DNA of 64,000 nucleotides, taken from Candidatus Peregrinibacteria bacterium. Its GTDB lineage: Bacteria; Patescibacteriota; Gracilibacteria; UBA1369; PNNO01. The translations under genes were made by a program, and so were the position numbers. The notes beneath the pieces are model-generated. The model was not told the DNA's origin. It saw only the letters and a list, made by a program, of their open reading frames with translations, and ran no database searches. This document shows, one piece after another, positions 24,717-34,866 of the stretch; the first letter of the stretch is position 1; each line of letters starts with the position of its first letter. The DNA lies in contig JAFGJT010000009.1 in NCBI GenBank assembly GCA_016928915.1, forward strand, positions 124,347 through 188,346, in the 5' to 3' direction.

Positions 24717-27700
24717 ATGTCAGAAACACAATCACAACCCGATAGAGAACGCGTAGAACTTCGTGATAAGATAAAAACATCCGAATACGAAACATGTAAA
24801 CCTTTTCTTGCTAAGTTAAATCTGCTTTCCAGAGAGGAACTGGAAAAATCATGGGGATCCATATATCTTGAGGAATATATATTGGCAGATTCTTTCAGAC
24901 AGAAAGGTGCTCATGATTTAGCATTGGCGGGCTACAGAAAACTGCAGGTTCTTTTAGATTTTGTAAAGAAAGCAGGTATTGAATCCGACGATATTCTTTG
25001 CAGAGAAGGTGTCTGCCATTATCAGGTGATTCAATGTTATTATAATTTGCAGAGTGAAAATGATTCTGCAAAACGCGAACTTTATTTGTTTTCGGAGGTT
25101 CTTGTGGCTATGCTGAATTGCGCATTAAAAGGACATCCTAAAGCCCCGGCCATTGTATCGAAATTAACAAAATTATTATCTGAAGAAAAGCAGATTTCGG
25201 TATTGGAAATATATATAATGGTTACTGACTTTTGGACTGTGAGCAAAGGGAAAATGGATGTTGAAAATATGGGTTGGGTATGGAAGCTGGCTTACTTTAT
25301 TAACAGGTATTGTTCAATTTCCCATGATTTTTATTTGTTGTGTACTCCTCATGTTAAAGATGCAGACAGTTATAGTATTACCTCAAAAAGTTCCGGTGAT
25401 TTCGCCAGGGAAGTTTTAAAGCTGCTGCCTGATGAATATATTAAAAAAAGTAATCCCAATAAAGTTTTTGCCCAGCAAACACGAACATGGCTTTCGTTTT
25501 ATCCGGATGTCCTTTCGGCTCATAGAAACATATTAACCGGAGACGGTCTTAATACAACTTTGGATTTTTCCGAGGAAATAAGAGAGCGTCTTAAGAAATC
25601 CGTAAATAATTATGTAAGCCAGCAGGATTCTTATCAGGATGAATATATACAGGACTTTGAGTATAATTTGGAACTTTTGGCCTTATGCTATTTTGCTACC
25701 GCATATACTTATCCTCAAAAATATCAACAGGAGCTTATAAATCTTAAAATCATTTATTCAATAGCTGAAGAATATTATCTTGAACGTATACAGCAGATTA
25801 TACAGATCTATATCGCCCGTCTTGCAGTTGGAAACGGCTATTATCATGACGCTGATAAGGCTCTTGGAAAAGGATACGATTTAAGAAAACGAGATAGAAA
25901 AATTAATAATGGCTACGACCATATACTGGATAAATGGCTGGATGTTTTAAATTGCGAAAATTTATTGCAGAAACACAGAACTGAACAAACAATTGTTCAA
26001 CAAAAGGATAATATACATGCCAGCTGTATTGATGAAGCTGAGCTTGAATTTATTGAAGACACACAATTCAATTCGCATGATCATATTGATAAAATTAAAC
26101 AGATTGAAGAGTTTTTTGCTGAATATACTCATCCTAAAGCCAAAATAAATCTCAAAAGGGGGGTCTTTTTACCGCTTGAAGCGCGGACTTATTTTCTTCT
26201 TGGGCGGGTTAATGTTGAAAAGGTGAAGATTTTTAGAAAAGATTTGTCTGAGGATAAGGATTCGAAAATCGGCAGAGAACTCCTGGATGCCTTTGAAAAA
26301 GCGCGCAACTATCTTTGTGAAGCGTTCAGCATATTGAAACAGATGGAATACAGCGAACTTGAGATGCTTGATGATATAACCAATGAATATATTGAAATGG
26401 TCAGACTCAACTATCAATTATCCGGTCTTTTTGATAATGAAATTGACAAGAGGCTGCCTAAAAGAAACGAGATGGATAAAATTGTTACAAATTTTGAACT
26501 GCAGAAGTGTGTGGAAATTATTTTTGAAGCTATTCAAACAAATAGTATTGATCCGCGTACTGATTATTCTAAGCAGATTGCTACTTTTGTGGAAAAAGGC
26601 TTGATGCATATAATTCCTGAAGTTAGAAGTCTGTATATAGTTACCAGATCTGAAGAAGAATGGGATTTATCCCAGTTTCAAAAAGAAGATATGAAAGCTG
26701 CCGTTAATCATACTCTTGTAAATTCTGCCGGAGAGGGGTTGGCGAAATTTGATTTTTATCATACAAAACACGGGAAAATTATGCTTTGTATTAAACTAGA
26801 TAAAAGTGAAAAAAGAAAAATGATTTTGGAAATTGATATCCCTTTAAACGAGCACGCAAATAATCTTTTACTTGCAATAACAAATTTAATTACCAAACTA
26901 CTTAAACATTTTGATCTTCGAAAAGAACTTGAAGAATCAACGTATGCTGAGTATAAAAAAAATAAATCCAACGTTCTTGAATCAGCGCATGTCATATTTG
27001 AAGATTTATTTTTTATTCATAAACCAACCCTGACTCATTCCAGAGATGTTGCAAATATGCTTTTAATTTCCGCACATGAAATAAAGAATGAAGATCCTAA
27101 CGCGGCAATTGATGAGGAAGAAATTTATTATGCCGGACTTCTTCATGATATTGGCAAATTGGATCTTGATCCTTTTTTAATTTTGGATAAAGCCTCGAAG
27201 TTACTTCCATACGAGAGAGAGCGAGTCGAACAGCATGCTTTGTGTACTGTAAAAGTACTAAGAGGGCTTCTTGGATTTAAAGATTTTAAAAATCTTATTG
27301 CACTTGCAGTTTCACATCATATTAATTACGGCGTTGAGCAGGGTTATCCATTTTGTGCAATTGGAGATGATATTCAAAATGTATTAAGAAACCTTTGCAT
27401 GTATTTTTTTGAGCATGACAAAGATTTTTTAACAGACGAGGAAAAGATAATTTTAACCTCCGAAGAATCAAAATTGCCGGAGCCATACTGTAAACTGGCG
27501 CGTGATATTGTCATTTTAGACCAGCTTCAGGCAATTCGTGCAGCGGACAGAAATTATCGCATACCTATTCCTCTCGATCAATTTGAGGGTTATTTATTAT
27601 CAAGAATCGGTCGTGATTTTGATCCAAAAAGGGCTTTAAAAATTATTGAGTTAATCAAAAATGGTCAGTTTAGCGTTTTTATTGCACGTACTCCGACTGA

Positions 27701-28028
27701 AAGCAAAAGTTTAAAAAATTTAAAAACTACATTACTTATAGATTGGGATGATATTCTTGAGTTTTTAATTCAGAACAAAAACTTATTAGAAGAAATCTGC
27801 GGAATTCCATATAATGCTATGATTCAATATTTTAAAATCGGCAGGGGAAGGAATTTGCAGATAGGTTATTCGGCTTTGCGGTCAGGATTCTGTCAAATTT
27901 TTATCGACCATGAAAAAACAAATGGTTTATCTGATGATGAAGCAAGAGAAGCGGGCAAAAAAAAATTTTTCCCTCTTGAAGAAAGAATTTTTAATTTTGT
28001 AAAAGAATACTTTAAAATTGCTGCATGA
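24717..28028 (+). CDS. Large protein with C-terminal HD-GYP-like phosphohydrolase domain
   Basis: YYAGLLHDIGKLDLDPF, VSHHINYGVEQGYPF, IRAADRNYRIP. Start placed at MSETQSQ (24717); ORF track starts at 24660. Confidence 0.82.
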   Translation: MSETQSQPDRERVELRDKIKTSEYETCKPFLAKLNLLSREELEKSWGSIYLEEYILADSFRQKGAHDLALAGYRKLQVLLDFVKKAGIESDDILCREGVCHYQVIQCYYNLQSENDSAKRELYLFSEVLVAMLNCALKGHPKAPAIVSKLTKLLSEEKQISVLEIYIMVTDFWTVSKGKMDVENMGWVWKLAYFINRYCSISHDFYLLCTPHVKDADSYSITSKSSGDFAREVLKLLPDEYIKKSNPNKVFAQQTRTWLSFYPDVLSAHRNILTGDGLNTTLDFSEEIRERLKKSVNNYVSQQDSYQDEYIQDFEYNLELLALCYFATAYTYPQKYQQELINLKIIYSIAEEYYLERIQQIIQIYIARLAVGNGYYHDADKALGKGYDLRKRDRKINNGYDHILDKWLDVLNCENLLQKHRTEQTIVQQKDNIHASCIDEAELEFIEDTQFNSHDHIDKIKQIEEFFAEYTHPKAKINLKRGVFLPLEARTYFLLGRVNVEKVKIFRKDLSEDKDSKIGRELLDAFEKARNYLCEAFSILKQMEYSELEMLDDITNEYIEMVRLNYQLSGLFDNEIDKRLPKRNEMDKIVTNFELQKCVEIIFEAIQTNSIDPRTDYSKQIATFVEKGLMHIIPEVRSLYIVTRSEEEWDLSQFQKEDMKAAVNHTLVNSAGEGLAKFDFYHTKHGKIMLCIKLDKSEKRKMILEIDIPLNEHANNLLLAITNLITKLLKHFDLRKELEESTYAEYKKNKSNVLESAHVIFEDLFFIHKPTLTHSRDVANMLLISAHEIKNEDPNAAIDEEEIYYAGLLHDIGKLDLDPFLILDKASKLLPYERERVEQHALCTVKVLRGLLGFKDFKNLIALAVSHHINYGVEQGYPFCAIGDDIQNVLRNLCMYFFEHDKDFLTDEEKIILTSEESKLPEPYCKLARDIVILDQLQAIRAADRNYRIPIPLDQFEGYLLSRIGRDFDPKRALKIIELIKNGQFSVFIARTPTESKSLKNLKTTLLIDWDDILEFLIQNKNLLEEICGIPYNAMIQYFKIGRGRNLQIGYSALRSGFCQIFIDHEKTNGLSDDEAREAGKKKFFPLEERIFNFVKEYFKIAA

Positions 28029-28034
28029 TACCGG

Positions 28035-29483
28035 TTAGATAACGTAATGGCACCCCAGGGATTTTTGCCTTTTTCCTGAAGATTTTAATATTTCAACAGC
28101 GCAGTCCAGTATATTTCTTATTTCATACTGTTTGATATTATGTTTTGTTAATTTTAAATTGTTTTTTGTTAAAAGCAGCTGTTTATGAGCATTATTGATA
28201 TCTTTTTTAGTCCTAATAATACCAGCATTCTGCCACATTATATTTTTAATTTTTTTTTCAATATTCAAGTCGAACTTTTTTTGTTTATTGATTTTAAATG
28301 TACCGTTGGTTTTTGGAAATGTTTTAATTTTGTTTGATTTTGGCACGTTTGAGCTAAATACAATAGCCTCGAGAAGAGAGTTGCTTGCGAGCCTGTTTGC
28401 TCCGTGAACACCCGTACATGCAGTTTCACCGAACGCATAGAGGTTTTTGATTGAGGATTCGCCTTTAAGATTAACTTTTATTCCCCCGCATGTATAATGC
28501 GCTGCCGGGCTTATCGGTATCCGTTCTTTTGTAATATCAAGGCCTCTTTTTTTTAACTCTTCATATATTTTTGGAAATCTTTTTTTTATATAGTCTGGTT
28601 TTTTATGGCTTATATCAAGATAAACCTGTCCTTTTTTTTGTTCATTATAAATCGCTCTTGCAACAATATCCCTTGGCGCCAGCTCTCCCTGTTTATCATA
28701 TTTTTTCATAAATCTTTTGCCGTTTGAATTGATTAAAATAGCTCCTTCTCCGCGTAGAGCTTCTGAAAGCAGAAATCTTTTCATTTTTTTTACGGCAAGA
28801 GCCGTGGGATGAAATTGTATAAATTCTAAATCTTTAAGCTTCGCTCCCGCACGTGCGGCCATCGCAATTCCGTCGCCCGTTGAAATTTTGGGGTTTGTTG
28901 TATATTTAAAAACCTGCCCAAGTCCACCCGAGGCAAGTACAACGGCTCCTGAAAATATTTCTATAATTTTACCTTCTTTAAGCACTAAAAGTCCGTAACA
29001 TATTTTATTTTTAATGATTAAGTCAATTGCAAAACCGTTCTCCCAAATTTCAATATTTTTATTGTTTTTTACGGATTTAATGAGTGTTTTTTCTATGGCA
29101 TTTCCAGTATGGTCGCCCACATAAGCAATTCTTCGTTCGCTGTGTCCGCCTTCTTTTGCAAGCAGGAGTTTGTTGTTTTTATTTGCAAAAGGGACCCCAA
29201 GTGAAAGAAGCTTTAAAATCTGTTCCGGTCCGTGCTTAACCATATATTCAACCGCCTTTTTATTATTGTGGTGAGCCCCCGCATCAAGTGTGTCATTAAT
29301 ATGTTTATTAAAATTATCCAGCTGATCCATTACAGCGGCAATGCCTCCCTGAGCATAGTTGGTGGTGGATTCGATAATTTTTTTCTTTGTCACGATTAAA
29401 ACTTTGCCTTTTTTTGAGGCATTTATTGCAAAGTTCAATCCCGCAATACCCGATCCGACAACAATGTAATCATAATGTTTCAT
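28035..29483 (-). CDS. nadB: L-aspartate oxidase
   Basis: YDYIVVGSGIAGLNFAI FAD motif, NYAQGGIAAVM, EFIQFHPTAL, ACTGVHGANRLASNSLLEAIVF. Confidence 0.94.
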   Translation of the reverse strand: MKHYDYIVVGSGIAGLNFAINASKKGKVLIVTKKKIIESTTNYAQGGIAAVMDQLDNFNKHINDTLDAGAHHNNKKAVEYMVKHGPEQILKLLSLGVPFANKNNKLLLAKEGGHSERRIAYVGDHTGNAIEKTLIKSVKNNKNIEIWENGFAIDLIIKNKICYGLLVLKEGKIIEIFSGAVVLASGGLGQVFKYTTNPKISTGDGIAMAARAGAKLKDLEFIQFHPTALAVKKMKRFLLSEALRGEGAILINSNGKRFMKKYDKQGELAPRDIVARAIYNEQKKGQVYLDISHKKPDYIKKRFPKIYEELKKRGLDITKERIPISPAAHYTCGGIKVNLKGESSIKNLYAFGETACTGVHGANRLASNSLLEAIVFSSNVPKSNKIKTFPKTNGTFKINKQKKFDLNIEKKIKNIMWQNAGIIRTKKDINNAHKQLLLTKNNLKLTKHNIKQYEIRNILDCAVEILKSSGKRQKSLGCHYVI

Positions 29484-29579
29484 GCAGACTAACTTTATAG
29501 AAACGTAATACGGATTGCAATTTATTCATGTATTTGATAATTTTAAAACCTGTTTTAACTTATTTAAAGCCATAATAGT

Positions 29580-30821
29580 ATGAAAATTGCTTGTGCAAAG
29601 CCTGAACTTATACTTCCCGCAGGATCACCCGAAAAGATGGATTTTGCTTATATGTACGGCGCGGATACTGTTTATATGGGTATTACTGGTTTTAGTTTAA
29701 GATCGCGCGTTAATGATTTTTCACCTGATTTATTGAGAGTAAGCATTGAAAAAGCGCATAAAATGGGTAAAAAGGTTTATGTGACTATTAATGTATATCC
29801 GCACAATGTAAAAATTGATTCATTTCGTGAACATATAAAACTGCTTTCAAAAATTAAACCCGATGCACTTATAGTTGCCGACCCTGGAGTTTTTAGTTTG
29901 ATTAAAGAGGAATATCCGGATGCCAAGATTCATATTTCGGTGCAGGCAAACTGCCTTAATTATAAAACCGTAGAATTTTGGCATAAAATGGGTGCTAAAC
30001 GCGTAGTTTTACCGCGCGAATTAAGTCTTTCTGAAATACGGGAAATTCATGAAAAAGTTCCCGGAATCGAGCTTGAAGCGTTTGTTCATGGGGCAATATG
30101 CGTTGCTTATTCCGGAAGATGTCTGATGTCCAGTTATTTTACTCAGCGCGAAGCAAATCAGGGTATATGCGCCCAGTCATGTAGATGGAAATATAAAGTA
30201 TATCTTGAAGAAGAAAAGCGGCCGGGCGAGTTTATGCCTATCGAAGAGGACGATAACGGGACTTATTTGTTTAATTCTAAAGATATATGCGCTCTTCCGT
30301 ACCTTAAAGAGATGGTTGAGGCCGGGGTTCAGGCGTTTAAAGTTGAAGGAAGATCAAAATCCATTTATTATTTATCAACAGTGGCTTCGGTTTACAGAAA
30401 GGCAATTAATAATATGACGGAAGGAAAGACGTATGATCCCAAATTAATGGCAGAACTTGAAAAAATCGCCAATCGTGGTTATTCACCGGGTTTTTTAAAA
30501 GGTGTGTTGGACCAGAATGATATACACTATGAAAAAAACGAACCTGTACAGACACATAAATTTGTTGGGGTAATTCGTGATACAAGGGAACATAAATCAT
30601 TAAAAAAGTATTTGTACGAAGTAGAAATAAGGAACCGTGTGGAAAAAGGTGACAGTATTGAAATTATGACTCCGGAAGGAGTAAAAAAATCAAAAATTTT
30701 GAGTATTTATGATTTGAAGAAGCCCGAAGAGATTGGTGTTGCGCACGGTGGAGCCGGAAATAAATTTATTGAGCTTAAAGAGAAATTACAAAAAGGGGCT
30801 TTTTTAAGAAAGATTTGCTAA
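29580..30821 (+). CDS. U32 family peptidase
   Basis: ELILPAGSPEKMDFAYMYGADTVYMG, ELEAFVHGAICVAYSGRCLMSSYFTQREANQGICAQSCRWKY. Confidence 0.94.
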   Translation: MKIACAKPELILPAGSPEKMDFAYMYGADTVYMGITGFSLRSRVNDFSPDLLRVSIEKAHKMGKKVYVTINVYPHNVKIDSFREHIKLLSKIKPDALIVADPGVFSLIKEEYPDAKIHISVQANCLNYKTVEFWHKMGAKRVVLPRELSLSEIREIHEKVPGIELEAFVHGAICVAYSGRCLMSSYFTQREANQGICAQSCRWKYKVYLEEEKRPGEFMPIEEDDNGTYLFNSKDICALPYLKEMVEAGVQAFKVEGRSKSIYYLSTVASVYRKAINNMTEGKTYDPKLMAELEKIANRGYSPGFLKGVLDQNDIHYEKNEPVQTHKFVGVIRDTREHKSLKKYLYEVEIRNRVEKGDSIEIMTPEGVKKSKILSIYDLKKPEEIGVAHGGAGNKFIELKEKLQKGAFLRKIC

Positions 30822-30882
30822 AAATGCGAAGAATGAGGCCCTTTAAATGCTCACGGCCGCATGTAGCCCCTTCGGGGCTATA

Positions 30883-31218
30883 CTAATTCCAGAACTGCAC
30901 GTCCTGCCAGACATTATTTAAGCTTTGTCCCATACCCGAAAAGTCCGGTATGAGTTTTACAATAAAGTCTTTTAAAGCATCAACATTTCCTTTTAATGCC
31001 ATAATATTATTATTTACAAGCGTAAACAGGTAATAAGTAATTCCTATGGCAAGAAGCAGCGGGAGGAGGGTAAGAAAAACATGAATTACGGTTCCCCAGA
31101 TATGCGCGCGGTGTTCTTTTTTCTGGAGTTTTAACATCTGTTCAAGCAGCTCGTTGTTCTTTTTTAAAAGTTCGATAATTGTCAGATTAGGGTCGGTTAT
31201 TATTGATTCGTTTTTCAT
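30883..31218 (-). CDS. Small membrane protein, coiled-coil plus one TM helix
   Basis: IIELLKKNNELLEQMLKLQKKE coiled coil; VIHVFLTLLPLLLAIGITYYLFTLV TM. Confidence 0.6.
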   Translation of the reverse strand: MKNESIITDPNLTIIELLKKNNELLEQMLKLQKKEHRAHIWGTVIHVFLTLLPLLLAIGITYYLFTLVNNNIMALKGNVDALKDFIVKLIPDFSGMGQSLNNVWQDVQFWN

Positions 31219-31245
31219 AATTTTAGGGTCAGAGTTATTTAATTT

Positions 31246-32895
31246 TTATAATTCCATGATAATCTTTTCGCTTTTTTCTTCAATCCCAATATTTTTATTA
31301 AAATTCATAATTAAATCCGCGTTTTTTTTATAGAGTGCTTTCCTTTCTTTCCAGAGTTGTCTTAATTCTTCTTTTAGAGTCTTTTGATTTGTAATAAATG
31401 GTCGTTTAATTTTGTCATTTTTAATGTTTTGTTCGAGTTCTATTAAATTTCGATTAATAAAAATGATTTTTCCGAATTTTTTTAGTAATTTCTTATTATT
31501 ATTGTCTAAAATTGTTCCACCGCCCGTTGCAATTACCACATCTTTTTTGTTGATTAATTTTTTAACCGCTTGTTTCTCTTTTTCTCTAAAATAAGCCCAT
31601 CCATGTTGTTTAACAATTTCTGTTATTGCCATTTTTTCATGTTTTTCAATTTCTTTATCAAGGTCGATAAATTTATATCCCAATTTATTGGCAATTATTT
31701 TTCCGATTGTGCTTTTTCCGCTTCCGCGCATACCCGTTAAGATAATATTTGGAATTTTTTTTATTGAAAATTTTGCTCCGGTACTTTTTAAATCATTAAA
31801 AAATATTGGATAGCTTTTTGACACACAATCAGGATTTAGTATTTGCAGTCCGCTGAGTTTTGTACCAAGCAAAGCAAAGCTCATTACCATTCTGTGGTCA
31901 TTATGACTATCAATTAATACAGTATTTTTAATTTTTTTCGGATTTCCTTCAATTTCAAAACCGTCTTTTAGTTCTTTGCATTTAATATTTATTTTTTTTA
32001 GCTCCATTACTGTCGATTTTATGCGGTCGCACTCTTTATATCGCAGATTTTCGATATTTATTATCTTGGTTTTTCCTTTATTTAATGCGGCTAAAATTGC
32101 TACAGCTATTGCGGAATCTGGTGAGTTGTTCAAATCATTTTCAGCTCCGAACTTTATTTCTTTTATATTAAGTTCCGGTTTAATAGTTGTGATTTTTTTC
32201 ATATGTAATTTAGATAATACAGAAAAATATACCGCCTGCGTAGCATCACCGTTAATATTGTAGGATGATGCATGATAATTTTGACCTTTTTTGATAATAA
32301 ATTCTTTGTAGTTGATATTTTCCACTTTCACTCCAAAATCTTTCATTATTTTAATAGTCATATCGATATATGGTCTGGAAACAAGTTTTTCTGATACCAA
32401 AATTTTGATGTTTTTATCGAGGAGGGGAGCAATTATCAATATCGCAGATAAAAACTGGCTGCTTTGCCATCCTGATATTTTGAATAATCCATTTTTGTAT
32501 GATTTTAAACTTTTTTCTAAATCTTTTATTGGTCGCACCATCAATCTTTTACCTCCTTCTATCTGAATTTTGAATTTTGTTAGGAATGATAAAGCGGTTA
32601 AAAACCTTAAGCCCAAGCCGGAATAGCCTATATATAGTTTTTTATTCGGTTTTTTGAATTTTCCTTTCGCACCAATCACTTCCAGATGATTTTTTTTCTT
32701 AATTATTTTTATACCGAGATTTTTTAATGCATCAATTATATAATTAACATCATCGCAATATACAATGTTGTAAAGTTTTGTTATTCCATCTGCTAAACTC
32801 GCAATGAATAAAGCTCTTATGCTTAAGCTTTTTGAGCCCGGCAGGGTGATTTTTACATTTTTTATACGTGATGATTTGAAAATTACTTTCCGCAT
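31246..32895 (-). CDS. aroA-aroK: Fusion: 5-enolpyruvylshikimate-3-phosphate synthase (N) + shikimate kinase (C)
   Basis: N-terminal LPGSKSLSIRAL, SSQFLSAIL, NDHRMVMSFAL; C-terminal LTGMRGSGKSTIGKIIANKLGYKFIDLD, ATGGGTILDNNN. Confidence 0.93.
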   Translation of the reverse strand: MRKVIFKSSRIKNVKITLPGSKSLSIRALFIASLADGITKLYNIVYCDDVNYIIDALKNLGIKIIKKKNHLEVIGAKGKFKKPNKKLYIGYSGLGLRFLTALSFLTKFKIQIEGGKRLMVRPIKDLEKSLKSYKNGLFKISGWQSSQFLSAILIIAPLLDKNIKILVSEKLVSRPYIDMTIKIMKDFGVKVENINYKEFIIKKGQNYHASSYNINGDATQAVYFSVLSKLHMKKITTIKPELNIKEIKFGAENDLNNSPDSAIAVAILAALNKGKTKIINIENLRYKECDRIKSTVMELKKINIKCKELKDGFEIEGNPKKIKNTVLIDSHNDHRMVMSFALLGTKLSGLQILNPDCVSKSYPIFFNDLKSTGAKFSIKKIPNIILTGMRGSGKSTIGKIIANKLGYKFIDLDKEIEKHEKMAITEIVKQHGWAYFREKEKQAVKKLINKKDVVIATGGGTILDNNNKKLLKKFGKIIFINRNLIELEQNIKNDKIKRPFITNQKTLKEELRQLWKERKALYKKNADLIMNFNKNIGIEEKSEKIIMEL

Positions 32896-33947
32896 GCATT
32901 TAAAATGTCATTTTTTGTAATTCCCGTTGTTAAAATAACTTTTCCTGTTCTTTTTGGTAAAACAAAAACATTTTTTTCTTTACGTATTTTTTTATCAAAC
33001 TGCAGTAAATCCAGTATGTCTTGAGTCTTAATATGTTTTGGTAAGACAACCGGTAGTTTAAATGTTTTTATAACCATAAAAATCTTTTCTGCTTGTTTTT
33101 TTGACAATAATTTTTTATTTTCAGCTATTTTATTGATTAAAACCATGCCGATAGAAACGGCTTCTCCATGGGGAATTTTATATTTGGACAATTTTTCGAT
33201 GATATGACCGAAGGTGTGTCCGTAATTTAAAATTTTTCTGATATTTTTTTCTTTTTGGTCTTTTCTGGATATAGAATTTTTAATTTTTATACATGTTTTA
33301 ATAATTTTTAATAGAGTTTTTTCGGATTTTCTAGTAAGGTTTTTGTCTTTAATCTTATTATATTTTGCATAATTTGTTAGCATTTTAAAAATTCCTGCTT
33401 TTCTTATAACTCCGTATTTAATTATTTCCGCAATTCCATTGCTAATTTCTTTTTCTGGCAGTGTTTTTAAGAAATCCACATCAATATATATATTTTTTGG
33501 CTGATAAAATGTTCCGATCAGGTTTTTTCCATAAAAATTGTCCACACCGGTCTTTCCGCCAATTGACGAATCAACCATAGCAAGCAAAGTTGTTGGGATC
33601 TGAATACATCGCATGCCTCTCATATAAATTGAGGCAATAAAGCCCGCCAAATCACCGACAACTCCACCACCTAAAGCCACTATGCAGTCGTCCCTGTGAA
33701 ATTTTTTTTTAAAAAGCTGTTCGATTATTTGTTCAGCTGTTTTTAGTGTCTTATTTTTTTCACCGTTTGAAAAAGAAAAAATTTCAGCATTAATTCCGGA
33801 CGTTATTAATTGTTTTTTTAGTTTATTACCGTATAATTTTTTAACATTTGAGTCTGTGATTATTGCGTATTTACAGCTAAAATTCAATTTTTTTAAAGTG
33901 TCGGTGAAATTTTTACCTAAAACTTTTGTGAATTTAATATTTTTCAT
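32883..33947 (-). CDS. aroB: 3-dehydroquinate synthase
   Basis: ALGGGVVGDLAGFIASIYMRGM, PTTLLAMVDSSIGGKTGVD, LNYGHTFGHIIE. Confidence 0.96.
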   Translation of the reverse strand: MKNIKFTKVLGKNFTDTLKKLNFSCKYAIITDSNVKKLYGNKLKKQLITSGINAEIFSFSNGEKNKTLKTAEQIIEQLFKKKFHRDDCIVALGGGVVGDLAGFIASIYMRGMRCIQIPTTLLAMVDSSIGGKTGVDNFYGKNLIGTFYQPKNIYIDVDFLKTLPEKEISNGIAEIIKYGVIRKAGIFKMLTNYAKYNKIKDKNLTRKSEKTLLKIIKTCIKIKNSISRKDQKEKNIRKILNYGHTFGHIIEKLSKYKIPHGEAVSIGMVLINKIAENKKLLSKKQAEKIFMVIKTFKLPVVLPKHIKTQDILDLLQFDKKIRKEKNVFVLPKRTGKVILTTGITKNDILNACGK

Positions 33948-33965
33948 GAAAATTTCATGATAAAT

Positions 33966-34760
33966 CTATATTTTTTTCCCTACAGCTTTTGCAATTAGTT
34001 TTAATTCTTTCATCAATTTTAAAAATTCAACAGGAATAAGGGCCTGAAATCCGTCACATAAAGCTTTTTTAGGTTCGGGATGAACTTCAATTAATAGCCC
34101 GTCCGCACCCGCGGCAATTGCCGCTTTTGCCATTGGGGGTACAAGGGAGGGTTTGCCGGTTGCATGACTCGGATCGACTATAACGGGATAATCGCACATT
34201 TCTTTAAGCAGCGGCACGCTTGCCAGAGCCAATGTCGCACGCGTATCGTTTTCAAACGTTCTAATTCCGCGCTCGCAAAGGATTATATTTTGATTTCCAT
34301 TTCTGGCTATGTATTCGGCCGCATAAAGAAGCTCGCTTATCTGAGCGGATTTTCCTCTCTTTAACAATACTGGTTTTTTTGCCTTTCCCAAAGCTTCAAG
34401 AAGGAGAGTGTTTTGCATGTTTCTTTCTCCAACCTGCAAAACATCAGCATATTTTGAAACCAAATCAATATCTTTTGCATCGATTACTTCACTAATAACA
34501 GCCATTTTTTCTTCATTTGCTACCTTACGTAGAATTTTAAGCCCTTTTTCTCCCAATCCTTTAAATGTTCCCGGCATTGTACGTAATTTAAACGCTCCTC
34601 CCCGCAAAATTTTAGCACCTGCAATCCTGCAGGCATGTGCTGATTTTTTTGTGTACTCGTAAGTTTCCACTGTGCATGGACCAGCCATAATCTGGATTTC
34701 TTTACCGCCGATTACTATATTGTTTCCGATTTTTATCAAACGTGTTTTATGCTTTTTCAT
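33966..34760 (-). CDS. aroF: 3-deoxy-7-phosphoheptulonate synthase (AroA-beta/KDO8PS-like type)
   Basis: IMAGPCTVETYEYT, ILRGGAFKLRT, VDPSHATGKPSLV, GADGLLIEVHPEP. Confidence 0.94.
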   Translation of the reverse strand: MKKHKTRLIKIGNNIVIGGKEIQIMAGPCTVETYEYTKKSAHACRIAGAKILRGGAFKLRTMPGTFKGLGEKGLKILRKVANEEKMAVISEVIDAKDIDLVSKYADVLQVGERNMQNTLLLEALGKAKKPVLLKRGKSAQISELLYAAEYIARNGNQNIILCERGIRTFENDTRATLALASVPLLKEMCDYPVIVDPSHATGKPSLVPPMAKAAIAAGADGLLIEVHPEPKKALCDGFQALIPVEFLKLMKELKLIAKAVGKKI

Positions 34761-34866
34761 AGCGCAAATAATGTACCAGCGCCAAGTTTGTTTGTAAATG
34801 CAATGTATTTTCAGTTAAACTATGTAATGTATTTAGTTAAAAATTTGACGTACTGATTGAAAACTG

